IMG/VR virus record: IMGVR_UViG_3300042396_000450
Coordinates: 1 to 64,000 of that record
DNA length: 64,000 nucleotides
Strand: one strand, 5' to 3'
From: a virus
Shown here: piece after piece, positions 25,130-35,200 of the stretch
Layout: the number at the start of each line of letters is the position of its first letter
How positions within the stretch are numbered: the first letter of the stretch is position 1
The notes under the pieces: generated by a model
The model's input: the letters and a program-made list of their open reading frames with translations, nothing else
What the model was told of the DNA's origin: nothing
Database searches by the model: none
Position numbers and translations under genes: made by a program

Positions 25130-25948
25130 TTAACTATTAACTAACTTACGAAAACACATATCTAACATAGGAATCATTTCAACTTCATAAGCTGATGTAT
25201 TAGGTCTATATCTACCTTTACCTAACTTAACGTTAATTTTAGTTGGATTATTACCTGTAGTTGTCTTATAAGTATCAGCAACTAAGTTAGCGAATCTGTG
25301 CATTGTAGATTTATCTGCAACAAAACCCTTACTCTTAATATAGTCACTTAAAATGACATATCCATTATGAGTTGTTAGTTCCGTAGTTACAGTTAACTCA
25401 TTTAACATTACATCAAGATTAGGAAAGTTAGTTACTGTGGCATTTCTAAGTTGTTTATATTCTGTAGTTATATTACTTAACTCATCTACTTTATCGCTTA
25501 GTAACTTAAGTGAATTAAGAATAGCTTTATTATCATCATTAATAACAGCACCAGTTAAATCCTTAACCCAATTAACGAAACCATATTGTGCCAACTTACG
25601 ATAAGTGTTGCGTGCGGTAACATTAGCAGCTTTAGATTCAAATGCGTAATACTCGATAATTAAAGTTGCTGCTGTTGATGTAATAATTTTACAAGTTCCA
25701 CCATCTTTATTTCCTTCTAGCTGTGGACTAAAAACGTTACCCAGTAAAGGTTCTAGCATTTTTAGCTGTGTACTAACACCAGTATTATCAGCTAATGGGT
25801 TTACTATTCTTTGAGACATTGTTTGTTGTGTAACTCCACATAATCGCGCCAATCCACTAATACTAACTCCAGCATCCCGTCCATCTGGAGTAATGTAAAA
25901 CTCAACATCATTAATAACAGAGGGTTGTACAATAATTTTATCTGACAT
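25130..25948 (-). CDS. Regulator paralog 1 ('SGLARLCGV' family), 272 aa
   Basis: N-terminal ~85 residues: FYITPDGRDAGVSISGLARL, CGVTQQTMSQRI, LEPLLGNVF, followed by ITSTAATLIIEYYAFES. The 'S.SGLA.LCGVT...(I/M)SQ' part looks like a helix-turn-helix. The C-terminal half is helical with EYKQLRNATVT, shared with 40470-41324. A third copy starts at 63711. Similar proteins are frequent in cyanobacteria and their phages, with no established function that I can name; antirepressor or DNA-binding regulator is the best guess. Its promoter overlaps a 10-bp inverted repeat (25978-26010), consistent with autoregulation. Confidence 0.75.
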   Translation of the reverse strand: MSDKIIVQPSVINDVEFYITPDGRDAGVSISGLARLCGVTQQTMSQRIVNPLADNTGVSTQLKMLEPLLGNVFSPQLEGNKDGGTCKIITSTAATLIIEYYAFESKAANVTARNTYRKLAQYGFVNWVKDLTGAVINDDNKAILNSLKLLSDKVDELSNITTEYKQLRNATVTNFPNLDVMLNELTVTTELTTHNGYVILSDYIKSKGFVADKSTMHRFANLVADTYKTTTGNNPTKINVKLGKGRYRPNTSAYEVEMIPMLDMCFRKLVNS

Positions 25949-25977
25949 GACTAATTCATCCTTAATTAACTACACTT

Positions 25978-26021
25978 GACTTAGATACAAACTAACTAAC
26001 TATCTAAGTCACCTCATTATA
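25978..26021 (-). promoter_or_regulatory. Promoter with 10-bp inverted repeat upstream of regulator 1
   Basis: On the minus strand TATAAT (complement of 26016-26021) is followed by GACTTAGATA and, 13 bases on, its exact complement TATCTAAGTC (plus coordinates 25978-25987 and 26001-26010). The -35 is weak. The palindrome covers the expected start of transcription, so it is an operator or a leader hairpin. Confidence 0.6.
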
Positions 26022-26111
26022 ACTGATAAATAGTTAAAATACATAACATTCTCCTTTTTTCTTACAAGTTAAACATTTCCAATTATAATTAAGTAAACTA
26101 CATTAATTAAT

Positions 26112-26417
26112 ATGGCATTTAAATTACCATCATTTAATCTACTTAGAAAAGCTGCTTCTAAACGTGTTCCTGGTGTTGCAGGATCTAAAGTTGGATCACT
26201 TGGTAATAATAGAACTGGAGTTACTAAAACCTATGCAACTAGAGGTGCTGCACGTAAAGCTAATCAACTTGGACTATTAAGTAGACTTAAACCACGTCAA
26301 CCTGTTAAACCACTTCAACCATCTCAACCTAAAGGACTTAGTAATCGAGCATTTGGAGCAAGTAGAACACCTAAAATTCGTGAATCATTTGGTAGTTACA
26401 ACAAACGAGTTAAGTAA
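26112..26417 (+). CDS. Small basic Pro/Gln-rich protein, 101 aa
   Basis: Highly basic (many Arg/Lys), with a RLKPRQPVKPLQPSQPKG Pro-rich stretch and no hydrophobic helix. It sits 2 bases before a tail-type gene. No leader hydrophobic start, but similar basic composition to the virion proteins. Possibly DNA- or capsid-binding. A motif copy lies at 26055 in the gap before it. Confidence 0.6.
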   Translation: MAFKLPSFNLLRKAASKRVPGVAGSKVGSLGNNRTGVTKTYATRGAARKANQLGLLSRLKPRQPVKPLQPSQPKGLSNRAFGASRTPKIRESFGSYNKRVK

Positions 26418-26418
26418 T

Positions 26419-27201
26419 ATGACAATAACTAAGCAACAACTTATAGATAAATACAATGAAGTTTATGCAGCAGATAATGGTGTTAATAAGACCTTCGTTG
26501 AATTAACTAAAGATGAGAAGGTAGAAGCATTACTACAATTCGTAACTGCTATTAGTGGTGGATCTGGTGGTGACGCTAGTGCCACTAATCAAACAGCCGT
26601 TCAAGCTAATCCAGGAAGTAATGCAACAAAAGCAGTAGCAGTACAAGGTGTAACAGGGGGTAAATCTATTCCAGTTACAGGTACATTTTTCCAAAATATT
26701 CAACCTGTCAGCATGACTGCTGCACCTGCGGGATTAGCTTACGCATCCTCAACCACAATTACTCGCGCTGCTAACACCACAACTTATACTGCTTCTGCAC
26801 CAAACTTTGATGTTTATGGCGGTCTATTCCAACTTCAAAATATAGGCGAAGCTGGTAAAGGTATATTCCTTTCTTATTTTGAAATATCTCTCAATCTATC
26901 TTCTGTACCAGCAGGTATGACTTCTTTTGCGGTACACTTATACCCTACAGCACCTACAAATATTGCAGATAATAGTATCTGGACAATTGGTTCTGACCCT
27001 GTTCTAGACCCTGTAGGTTTCAATGTACCTATGAGTTTAGCTAAAGGAGGGGGTAAGGTTGTTGGCGTTATTAGAGACTTAAATCAATTGTTTATTTTAA
27101 CCAGTTCAAGTTTGTGGGGATATCTGGTTACTAACGGTGCAATTGACCCGGCTGCTAACTCAGAAACAGGGACTATACGTGCTAGGAGTTTTGCACCATG
27201 A
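26419..27201 (+). CDS. Tail/adsorption-type structural protein, 260 aa
   Basis: The ATG at 26419 follows directly on the previous stop; an upstream ATG would overlap the earlier gene. After an N-terminal helix (~residues 1-45) and a Gly/Ser/Ala linker, the rest is a beta-rich domain (VYGGLFQLQNIGEAGKGIFL, LSSVPAGMTSFAVHLYP, LWGYLVTNGAIDPA), like phage proteins found with receptor-binding tips. Codon usage shifts towards C/G from about 26560. It overlaps the next gene by 4 bases. Confidence 0.65.
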   Translation: MTITKQQLIDKYNEVYAADNGVNKTFVELTKDEKVEALLQFVTAISGGSGGDASATNQTAVQANPGSNATKAVAVQGVTGGKSIPVTGTFFQNIQPVSMTAAPAGLAYASSTTITRAANTTTYTASAPNFDVYGGLFQLQNIGEAGKGIFLSYFEISLNLSSVPAGMTSFAVHLYPTAPTNIADNSIWTIGSDPVLDPVGFNVPMSLAKGGGKVVGVIRDLNQLFILTSSSLWGYLVTNGAIDPAANSETGTIRARSFAP

Positions 27202-28082
27202 GAACTTCTACTAGAATGGTGGTGTTGGGTGGTTTTAAATGTGTTCTTGATTTAATTTTTGCTATAGCCTCTGTCGCTTATGGATTAAGACAGCTTTCCA
27301 GGTTTTGGACTGGTGCAGCTATAAGAGTAATGAGAACTAGTGATAACTCAGAATTAGATATAGGTTTTATTGGAGAGGATTTAGATGTAGTTACATTATT
27401 AGCATTTGTCGGTTTGGCCAACGGTGAGATTGTTATCTGGTATGATCAATCTGGCAATGGTCGTCATGCAGTTTCAACGGCGGGGAGGCGGCCGCGCATT
27501 GTTAGCAATGGCGTTTTACAAACGGAAGGCGGAAAGCCTGCCATCTTGTTCGATGGCGTGGATGATTATTTAGCTGCCCCTTCTCCGCTTATTGACACAA
27601 CGCACAGTCTGTTTGTTTTATTCACACCAAAGATTGAAAATCAATTTGGGGCTGTTTTTGGGCAGTGGTCTTCTGGACAAATTGGCCGTTTTTACTTAAT
27701 TGCAAACCAAATTTCAAGTGGAGCTGCGTCGGCTGGGTTTTTGAACTTAGCCAACACTACAGCGACGGGAGGCGGAGGAGGCAGTGGTTTCGCCGCAGAA
27801 GTTGCTATTTCAAATACACCCACTTTAATCACATCTATATCAAGCACCGGAAGCGAGCAGTGGAAACTGTTTAAGAACGGCACGGAATGGGATAGCGCAA
27901 CAATTACGAGCGTCTATACGGGGGTCAATAGCGCGATAGGCTCGTTGAATGGAACTGGATCATTGCTCCCATTCGACGGCACTGTATCAGAATTGATTTC
28001 GTTCCCATCGGCACTCTCCACCACCGACCGCCAAACGCTTGAGCGCAATCAGGGTAAGTACTACAGCATCACAGTAGCTTGA
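27198..28082 (+). CDS. Lectin-like receptor-binding protein, foreign composition, 294 aa
   Basis: VAYGLRQLSRFWTGAAIRVM, SDNSELDIGF, IWYDQSGNGRHAV and PAILFDGVDDYL are hallmarks of arabinofuranosidase-like/LamG-type lectin domains common at phage tail tips. The C-terminal part is a concanavalin-like jelly roll ending in LSTTDRQTLERNQGKYYSI. From ~27440 to 28080 the DNA is much richer in G+C (GGCGGCCGCGC) than the rest of the window, a sign of recent transfer. The first ~35 residues are hydrophobic and may anchor the protein. Predicted role: host-surface glycan binding. Confidence 0.78.
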   Translation: MRTSTRMVVLGGFKCVLDLIFAIASVAYGLRQLSRFWTGAAIRVMRTSDNSELDIGFIGEDLDVVTLLAFVGLANGEIVIWYDQSGNGRHAVSTAGRRPRIVSNGVLQTEGGKPAILFDGVDDYLAAPSPLIDTTHSLFVLFTPKIENQFGAVFGQWSSGQIGRFYLIANQISSGAASAGFLNLANTTATGGGGGSGFAAEVAISNTPTLITSISSTGSEQWKLFKNGTEWDSATITSVYTGVNSAIGSLNGTGSLLPFDGTVSELISFPSALSTTDRQTLERNQGKYYSITVA

Positions 28083-28113
28083 GGAAAATCATATTAGTGG
28101 ATAATTAAAAACC

Positions 28114-28545
28114 ATGACAAAACAACAATGGCTGCTTTCTCAAATTGAACAATTCCCTGAACTATCTCCCAGGGAATTAACTTCATACCTCAACGATAAA
28201 GTATTAGTAGATAATCCAGTGCCAATAGGACAAGTATCTGTGACAACTACCTTAGAGGAAGTATCTGCGGTGGTTGCTGACAATGAAGTATTAGCTATAG
28301 CTGAGAGTCCAGTCTATTTAAGGATATTAGATGCTATTGTCCAAAAAAGACCTGATTGGATTATTGGAAATTTAACTACTTTAAAACGTGGGGGTAAACT
28401 AACCCAAGCTCACTTTGATGCCATCATAGCGTTACTTCAAAGGACTCAACCAGACCCTAGCTATCAAGAGCAAATATTGATAAGCCCTGCCGAGTTGGCA
28501 GGATATGGGGCTATTTTAGTTGGTGATGTTGAGGAATTAATTTAA
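28114..28545 (+). CDS. Hypothetical protein with adsorption cassette, 143 aa
   Basis: Follows the lectin gene by 31 bases and shares its less biased codon usage. Helical, acidic, no cysteine, with an N-terminal WLLSQIEQFPELSPRELTSYL helix-turn-helix-like stretch and a central PDWIIGNLTTLKRGGKLTQ. May be a chaperone or partner of the receptor-binding protein. No family recognised. Confidence 0.62.
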   Translation: MTKQQWLLSQIEQFPELSPRELTSYLNDKVLVDNPVPIGQVSVTTTLEEVSAVVADNEVLAIAESPVYLRILDAIVQKRPDWIIGNLTTLKRGGKLTQAHFDAIIALLQRTQPDPSYQEQILISPAELAGYGAILVGDVEELI

Positions 28546-28580
28546 TGTTATTATTAACTTAACCAATTACCGTAACAACT

Positions 28581-28934
28581 ATGTCTATCTCATCTTCATT
28601 CAACCGTGAGAAACTAAATCCTACATTATCTAAAGCATTATCATTTACTGGTGCTATTGCTCAAGGTACAAATGAATTTATTGTTGATATTAACTTAACT
28701 ATTACTAAGGATGATACAACTACAGTAGTTAAAACTGTTCAACGTATTGTTATTCCACTTAATATTCTCAATAACAAATTAACAGTTATTCCTAAACAAT
28801 ATGTATTTCCAGGTAGTGCCACTACTTATTCTAGTGGTGGTACAACTCCATTATTAAGTGCTGGCACTATTGGTAATATAATTGATTTAAATACATTCTT
28901 AACTCAAGCTGGTGATACACCAGAAAACTCATGA
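28581..28934 (+). CDS. Hypothetical structural protein, 117 aa
   Basis: Native phage codon usage resumes here. Thr/Ile/Val-rich beta protein (INLTITKDDTTTVVKTV), no membrane helix. ATGA overlap with the following gene. Position upstream of the connector genes suggests a small head or neck component. Confidence 0.6.
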   Translation: MSISSSFNREKLNPTLSKALSFTGAIAQGTNEFIVDINLTITKDDTTTVVKTVQRIVIPLNILNNKLTVIPKQYVFPGSATTYSSGGTTPLLSAGTIGNIIDLNTFLTQAGDTPENS

Positions 28935-29215
28935 ACTTAACAACTAAAGTAACTTTAATTCAACAATACATGGATCGTAATGGTAACATCTATCCAGCTA
29001 ACTTACCTTATCTCTATGGTCAGTTACCAGAAGACATTAGAGATAATGGTGCTTATGTTAAATCACTTGAAACAGTTGAGATTACATTAGAACCATATCA
29101 AATGATTAACGTAGATGAAATAGATGCTGGTACTGCTAATCGTCCAGAGAGAGTTAAGAAGCAAGTAGTTAAACAACGTGACTTAATTGAGACAACTGAA
29201 ATAACTAAGGTGTAA
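28931..29215 (+). CDS. Hypothetical structural protein, 94 aa
   Basis: Coupled to the previous gene by a 4-base overlap and one base before a leader-module gene. Mixed sequence with a charged C-terminus (RPERVKKQVVKQRDLIETTE). No family recognised; possibly a neck or connector accessory. Confidence 0.6.
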   Translation: MNLTTKVTLIQQYMDRNGNIYPANLPYLYGQLPEDIRDNGAYVKSLETVEITLEPYQMINVDEIDAGTANRPERVKKQVVKQRDLIETTEITKV

Positions 29216-29216
29216 T

Positions 29217-29486
29217 ATGTTCCTAATGACAGATATCAATAGGAGTGCTGTCATTAGAACAGCTAACTTCAAACGCGGTCGAGATAAAGTTAAGCGTAAG
29301 AAAAAAAAGGGAATCAACTACAAAGAAACTAAAGATACAGTTAAAGTAGGTCAAAAGTTAGCATCAACTGGGACTAATATAAGTCGTGAACTTCGTGGTT
29401 GGCTCAAATTAGTAAATCGCACGAAAGATGACCTTCGACGACTTAATTTCCTCAGAGCAGCTAGAAAAATAGCTAAAGGTGAATAA
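29217..29486 (+). CDS. Leader-module protein, 89 aa
   Basis: MFLMTDINRSAVIRTANFKRGRDKVKRKKKKG (given in part: MFLMTDINRSAVIR) is the leader without a Gly-rich helix. The remainder is a basic amphipathic helix region. It shares its stop/start junction with the next gene (TAAATG). Contains a G-A8 version of the dispersed motif coding Lys codons. Its position among neck genes widens the spread of the family beyond the head cluster. Confidence 0.68.
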   Translation: MFLMTDINRSAVIRTANFKRGRDKVKRKKKKGINYKETKDTVKVGQKLASTGTNISRELRGWLKLVNRTKDDLRRLNFLRAARKIAKGE

Positions 29487-30077
29487 ATGACCTATACACC
29501 TATCTACTGCAATAAGGAATCAATCGGGCGCAAATTGAAGGCGCGACTTAATATCAAACCAAGTCAATATCAATCTGCACCATATAGTAGTCTACCTAGT
29601 AATGAAGTTGATGATGTTCTGGTTGATGAAGTTATCGAACAACAAGAGGAGTTCCTTAACTTAATACTCAATCAGATATATGAGTTACCGCTAATCAATA
29701 ATCACTCAATACTAACTACTATTGTTGATGATCTAGTAATAGCGGAGTTACTGCGTATCCACTTCATAGGAACTGGAATGGCGCAACTAGGTGGTGATGT
29801 GGCGGGAACTAGTACAGATACTAAGTTACACGCATACAGTCTACTGGCGATGTTAACTACTGGTCATAACATATACATTCCCGGTATGCCTCTAGTAGCA
29901 ACTAATGTTGGAGTTGCACAACCTCAACCAATTAGATTAACAGGTGAAGTTAATAGAAGTAGTTATGACGATACTATAACTCGACTTGAAGTGTACGTTA
30001 CAACTAGACCTAAGTTAGCAGCACTTCGTGATGTTGAGTTTATTAATGAAACAGGTAAAGGAGATATATACTGGTGA
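29487..30077 (+). CDS. Putative head-tail connector protein, 196 aa
   Basis: First of four overlapping genes that lead to the tail tube, the usual place of adaptor, stopper and tail-completion proteins. It has helical segments (VDDVLVDEVIEQQEEFLNLIL, shown in part) similar in layout to gp6-type adaptors, and a central Gly-rich loop. Assigned by gene order and size. Confidence 0.6.
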   Translation: MTYTPIYCNKESIGRKLKARLNIKPSQYQSAPYSSLPSNEVDDVLVDEVIEQQEEFLNLILNQIYELPLINNHSILTTIVDDLVIAELLRIHFIGTGMAQLGGDVAGTSTDTKLHAYSLLAMLTTGHNIYIPGMPLVATNVGVAQPQPIRLTGEVNRSSYDDTITRLEVYVTTRPKLAALRDVEFINETGKGDIYW

Positions 30078-30301
30078 AGATAAACAGTGATAAGTTAACT
30101 GAGTTAAGTAATCAATTTAAAACGATGAGAGATTACACAGTTGGAGATCGTGATATTGCGCCACTTATATTAGATGAAGTTAGTTATCCAATTAAACTTA
30201 GAGTTAATCAAGGTATTCCTAACGTAGCGAAGTTATCTAGACCTACTACTAAATACGAAGAGTTAATTAAGTCTATAGTTAAGGTGTTGCTGAAACCATG
30301 A
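30074..30301 (+). CDS. Small neck-region protein, 75 aa
   Basis: Starts GTG/ATG-like within a 4-base overlap with the connector gene and ends overlapping the next. Compact, mixed charge, no membrane helix. Probably a small neck component; the start codon is GTG at 30074. Confidence 0.58.
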   Translation: MKINSDKLTELSNQFKTMRDYTVGDRDIAPLILDEVSYPIKLRVNQGIPNVAKLSRPTTKYEELIKSIVKVLLKP

Positions 30302-30747
30302 TTAATGAAGATTACTTAACTGGACATATAGCTAACTATCTTAAACGTGAACTTAATAGACGTGCTAATGACGAAGGATTAACTGTACCTATTATTAATA
30401 GCTATCGTTTATATGATGCGTTTAATGTACCTGTGCAAGACTTCCCACTAATTAAAGTATTTAGAACTAGTTCACAATACACTGTTAGTAATAAACGACT
30501 TAGCTCTATTCAAGTTCACTATTCATTAGTGTTACCTAATCTAGAGGTATTATTACCTTATTTAAATTGGGTTGATTATAATATTAATGAGGTACTTAGT
30601 TTTGCATTACATGATATAACTGTATTTATAGAACCAACTTCTAAACGTTGCGAATACAGAACATTAATGAATGAGTTAGGAACTCCTATTTATAGTTTCC
30701 TCCGTTTCTCCTTCAACGTAACAGAAGGTCAACCTACTATTTGTTAA
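30298..30747 (+). CDS. Putative tail completion/terminator protein, 149 aa
   Basis: Coupled by overlap to the upstream gene and directly before the tail tube gene. Alpha/beta pattern with FPLIKVFRTSSQYTVSNKRL and YRTLMNELGTPIYSFLRFSF, compatible with the tail terminator fold (gpU-like), which caps the tube at the head. By position and size. Confidence 0.58.
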   Translation: MINEDYLTGHIANYLKRELNRRANDEGLTVPIINSYRLYDAFNVPVQDFPLIKVFRTSSQYTVSNKRLSSIQVHYSLVLPNLEVLLPYLNWVDYNINEVLSFALHDITVFIEPTSKRCEYRTLMNELGTPIYSFLRFSFNVTEGQPTIC

Positions 30748-30757
30748 GGCTACAATT

Positions 30758-31549
30758 ATGACAATCGGTAAATTATACGACACTATTAAAGGCGTTGCTA
30801 ATTTAAAGTTAACTCGTCTATCTGATGGTGCATTATTACATCTACCTACTCCAACTGGATTTGTAATTGATAACGGTATTGAAGAAAAGATTCAAACAAC
30901 TCAAAATAACCAGGGTGAAATGACTCGTTCTGGTAGTTACATTACTGGACGTATGCCAGTTCTGCGAGTTGTCTATTCCTATATGCAACCAGAGATCCTG
31001 CAATTTAAAATTGGCAATCAATTTGATGCTAAGACTGGCACATTAGATGTAGTTAAGAGTTATCAAGTAACTCAGAATAACTATGCGGCAGTTACAACTG
31101 GTTTTCTAGGTTATGGTGTTGCACTTAACGCTCCTAGTAAAGCATCTGTTCAACGTAATAATCTCTCAGTTCAATTAACTCAAGTTAGTATTGCGAGTTT
31201 TAGTGCAACTACAGATGATACATTTGCAGTTGGAGCATCTCTCAATGTTAAGTTCTCTAATAATCTCGTTACCGCAAATGAAACAGTTAGTTTAACTACA
31301 ACTGAAACATTTACTGGAACTGGTATTAGTGATAACGTAGTTGGCGCACATAAAGTTAGTGCATTACTAATTACGAAGGCTAATAAAGTAATTCACTTTA
31401 AATGTGATAACGTAACACCTAGTTACACGGGATCTACACTTGATCCGAAGGCAGATGCAATTGAAATACCATTCTTCATTAATGATGTTCCAGGTGTCTG
31501 TTTCCCTTATGAATGGAATTATGTACCTATTCAAGTTGGTTGTAACTAA
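30758..31549 (+). CDS. Major tail tube protein
   Basis: 263 residues of beta-rich sequence immediately before the tail chaperone pair and tape measure, the invariant place for the tube protein. An Ile/Glu-containing N-terminal region, TRSGSYITGRMPVLRVVYSY, and long Thr/Ser strands fit the tube fold. No second large sheath-like gene is present, supporting a non-contractile tail. Confidence 0.75.
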   Translation: MTIGKLYDTIKGVANLKLTRLSDGALLHLPTPTGFVIDNGIEEKIQTTQNNQGEMTRSGSYITGRMPVLRVVYSYMQPEILQFKIGNQFDAKTGTLDVVKSYQVTQNNYAAVTTGFLGYGVALNAPSKASVQRNNLSVQLTQVSIASFSATTDDTFAVGASLNVKFSNNLVTANETVSLTTTETFTGTGISDNVVGAHKVSALLITKANKVIHFKCDNVTPSYTGSTLDPKADAIEIPFFINDVPGVCFPYEWNYVPIQVGCN

Positions 31550-31567
31550 TTAATGTAATAATAGTAG

Positions 31568-32038
31568 ATGAATAATCTACTATTTAAATCTATGAATAAC
31601 TTTGATATAACATACAGTGACGGAACTATAGATACAGTTAAGCGTGTAACTCGCACTAAGTTAAAGGACTTAATTGTACTACAACAGAAACTCCTCTACT
31701 TTTTTCTTACTCATAATGCTAATGTCGGGGCTTGTGTTGCTGATGATGCGTGTTGGAGTGTAATTGAAACTACATCTAAATTACTAGCAGTAGTTGGAGA
31801 TGGAGCAGTCAAGTTAGAGTTACTTGAGGATAATTTAGAACAGTTAAGTAATATATTCTTCACTACATCTACACCTGAAGAAATAGCTCAATACACTAAT
31901 ATCGGTAAGATGATTGAAGCTGAAACATGGTACAAGCCATCTCTCATCAGTCAGTTACATCAACTTAATTATCGAGGAGATAGTGGTGAAGCAATAAAAA
32001 AAATGACACAGGAACAACCAGAAGTTCCTACGCTATAG
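31568..32038 (+). CDS. Tail assembly chaperone, short (G-like) product
   Basis: A 156-residue zero-frame product. Its place between tube and tape measure is that of lambda gpG. Close to its end the message contains A_AAA_AAA (31996-32002) read as Ala-Ile-Lys-Lys-Met, after which 12 codons lead to TAG. An alternative ATG at 31592 exists. Contains a motif copy (31700) coding FFLT. Confidence 0.82.
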   Translation: MNNLLFKSMNNFDITYSDGTIDTVKRVTRTKLKDLIVLQQKLLYFFLTHNANVGACVADDACWSVIETTSKLLAVVGDGAVKLELLEDNLEQLSNIFFTTSTPEEIAQYTNIGKMIEAETWYKPSLISQLHQLNYRGDSGEAIKKMTQEQPEVPTL

Positions 32039-32283
32039 ATTTAGCGGCATTAATTGAGATATATGGTGGTGTTGAGAATGCACTACTACTAGTTAACTCA
32101 CTAGATGATCTGGAGATACATGATCTGATTAATCAGACAACTGAGTTACGTAAAGATCCATCAGTTCGAGATGCTGAGGAAGTAGAAAGAGATTGGAATG
32201 ATTATGTTATTAATAATGATCTAGATCAGGAGATAATCGTAGACGGTAAGAAAACAAGTATAAATCAATTAATGGGGTTCTAA
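31568..32283 (+). CDS. Tail assembly chaperone, frameshifted (GT-like) product
   Basis: A -1 shift at A_AAA_AAA (31996-32002) enters a frame that is open to the TAA at 32281-32283 and has no suitable start of its own. The fusion would be about 238 residues, with an acidic extension (YAIDLAALIEIYGGVENALL and onwards to NQLMGF). This G/GT arrangement is the standard strategy of long-tailed phages: the extension binds the tube or tape measure. Its stop overlaps the tape measure ATG by one base, as expected. Confidence 0.85.
31996..32002 (+). promoter_or_regulatory. -1 ribosomal frameshift slippery site A_AAA_AAA
   Basis: The zero-frame phase is ATA AAA AAA ATG, so the heptamer A AAA AAA is correctly phased for a tandem -1 slip of two lysyl-tRNAs. 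Downstream -1 frame is open for 93 codons and ends exactly at the tape measure gene. Confidence 0.85.
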
Positions 32284-35200
32284 TGGATCAATATAATCAA
32301 GACGTTAACATTAACTTCCAAGGTGAAGATAATATAAGTGGAGTTATTGATAAAGTTAATGAGAAAGTTGGTTCATTACAATTCAAGATAATGGCACTTA
32401 ACATAGGGTTAGGTGCATTTGGTAAACAGTTATTTACTAACTCTGATAACTTAGCTAAGTTTACTAAGGTTCTTGGTACAACTGATGTTCTATTAAATAA
32501 GACATTTGCAGTAACTGGAGTAGTTAAAGTATTCTCAATACTAGGAACTGGTATTAATGATGCGAAAGCTAACTTAGATAGATTTAATGATGGATTGAAA
32601 GCAATGCAAGCTAGTGGACTTGATATTGGCATTATTACGCAATTCACGCAATTACAAGATGCAGTATTAGGAAGTCGTAATGCTCTAGATTCATTTAGTT
32701 TAACTGCATTAACTACATTTAATAGATTCAATAAAGTTAAATCAGAAGTAGCTACATTGTTTCCTGAGAATGATCCATTTATTAAGAATCTATCTACTAG
32801 TATTCAGAAACTAGTTAATGAGGATCTTAAAAATGCAGTAACTAGTATTGACGCATTAAAAGCTAGTTATGAAGCTGCGTCGTCTGGTTTTACTGAAGCT
32901 GCTGATAACCAAGCTGTAATGACAGCAGGACTTAAATTAGCTAAAGCTGGTGGTGCTGATACTGGAGCAACTATGAAGGTACTTGCTCAAACTATTAGTG
33001 CTTATAATCTGAGTGCTGGTGATGCAACTAAAGTTAGTGCAGTTCTAAATCAAACTGTACAATTAGGTGTAACTACAATACCAGAATTAAGTAATGGTTT
33101 TGCTCAAGCAGCAGTAACAGCTAACGCAGCTAAGATTAAATTGCAAGAGTTAGGTGCTGCTGTAGCAACATTAACATTAAAAGGTTTTGACACAAACAGT
33201 GCATTAACAGGTATTGAATCATTATCGCGCGTAATTATCAGCAAAACTCCTCAAGCTGCTGCTGCATTGCGAGAATTACGTGATGAAGGTGGTAAACCAA
33301 TTAGATTTGACGTTAGTGAAATAAAAGCTAAAGGTCTTACTAAAGCAATACAGGATTTAAATATAGCAGCTAAGGGTAACGTTGAAGTAATTCGTGAAAT
33401 AATTGCAGATTCTACTTCTTATAATACTTTCTTAGCATTAGCAGCTAATAACTCTGAGAAATTGGGTGAATTTACTCAGAAGATGTTTGATGTTAGTAAA
33501 ACAGGTGAAGTTGCACGTAAAGCATTAGATAGTGTATTTGGAATTAAATTAAATAACCAAGCTGAAACATTCGATGCAATTGTAAATAGAATAACTGAAC
33601 AATTCATACAATTTGGTGAACAGTTAGCTCCATTCTTTGACACTGGAGTTAAAGCATTAGAAACGTTCACTAAAACATTATCTGGAATTAGTCCAGAAAT
33701 GAAGAAGACTATAGCATCAATATTGCTAGGTCAATTAGCATTTAATAAAGTAACTGATACTATTGGTATTTTAGTTGGAACTATAACTAAAGCATTCTTA
33801 GCATATCAAGGTTTGCGAGTAACCTTGATGTTCATGAATGGAACTATAGGTGAACAGTTCAACTTAATTAATGGATTAATTAAAACTAAAGCAGGATTAG
33901 TTCCCGTAATTAAACAGTTAATGGGATTTGATCAATCACATCTATTAATACAAACTAAATTAAATACAGTTACTAAAACTAGGGGTGAATTGCTTAAAGC
34001 TGTATTTACTGGAGAAGGTGATAGATTAACTAACCTTAAACAATTAGTTGGTTTAGAGAAACAATATGAACTTAATGTAGGTGAGTTAAACAAAACATTA
34101 GATGGTAGAAATAAGATACTTGATAATCAAGTAGATAAAGTTAATGGAGTTATTAAAGCAACGGCTAAAGTAAAGGATGCTGAAGCTACAGCTAACTCTA
34201 TTAAACAAGAAGGTCTACAACTATTAGATGAGTTAGAGATATCTAATGCTAAACAACTTGATATTAAAACTAAATTAATTAAGGTAGAAGATGATCTTAA
34301 ATTAGGTGGTTCTAATACTGTTGCATTACAGAAGGAATCAATACTACTTAATAATCAATTAACTAATTCACTTGATGAACAACAACAACTACAAGAGTTA
34401 ATTAACGTAAATAACGTTAAGTATGGTGATGCAACTAAAGCATTAGTAACATCAGAACTCGCACTTGATTCAACTAGACTTGCAGCTAAGGAAAGACTTA
34501 GTGTTATAGTTACTAAACAATTAGCTATTGAACAACTGCAAGCTAACTTAACTATCTATAATGAGAAAGCAGTTAAGTTATCTACTGCTGCTGAGTTATT
34601 AAGAACTAAAGCTAAAGTTGATTCTGCCAACGCTTCTATTTTCTTACAACGTGCAGAGTTTCTACAAACTAAATCAACTGAATATGCAACGTTAGCAACT
34701 ACAACTCAAACTGCTATTATCGCTGGTAATGCAGAAGTTAGAAAACTTAAAATAGCAGCATCATTAGCAGAACAAGTTGCTGATGGTAATTTAATTAAAG
34801 TACAAGTAGGTTTAGGTACTAGTTACATTGCTAATAGTTTACTAACGAGAATACTGTTCTTCGATATTACTAATTTAGCTGGAGCTACTAAAGCAGTTAG
34901 TGTTGCAGGAACTGGATTTGCAGGTGTAATTGGTGGTTTATGGACAACATCAATTGGTATAGCTAGTGCAACATTAAGATTCCTAGATGCTCAACTTACA
35001 ACACTGTATCTTAAATTAGCTCCATTTACATTAGCGTTAGCTCCCATAGCAGTAGCATTAGGATTAATTGGTACTATTGGTTATGAAGCATTCTTCGGAA
35101 TGACAGGTCAATTAAATAACTTAAATAAAGAATTAAAAGAATTAGATAAACAAGGACAACTTAATTTAATACGTGAATTAGATAAATTACAAATTAATAA

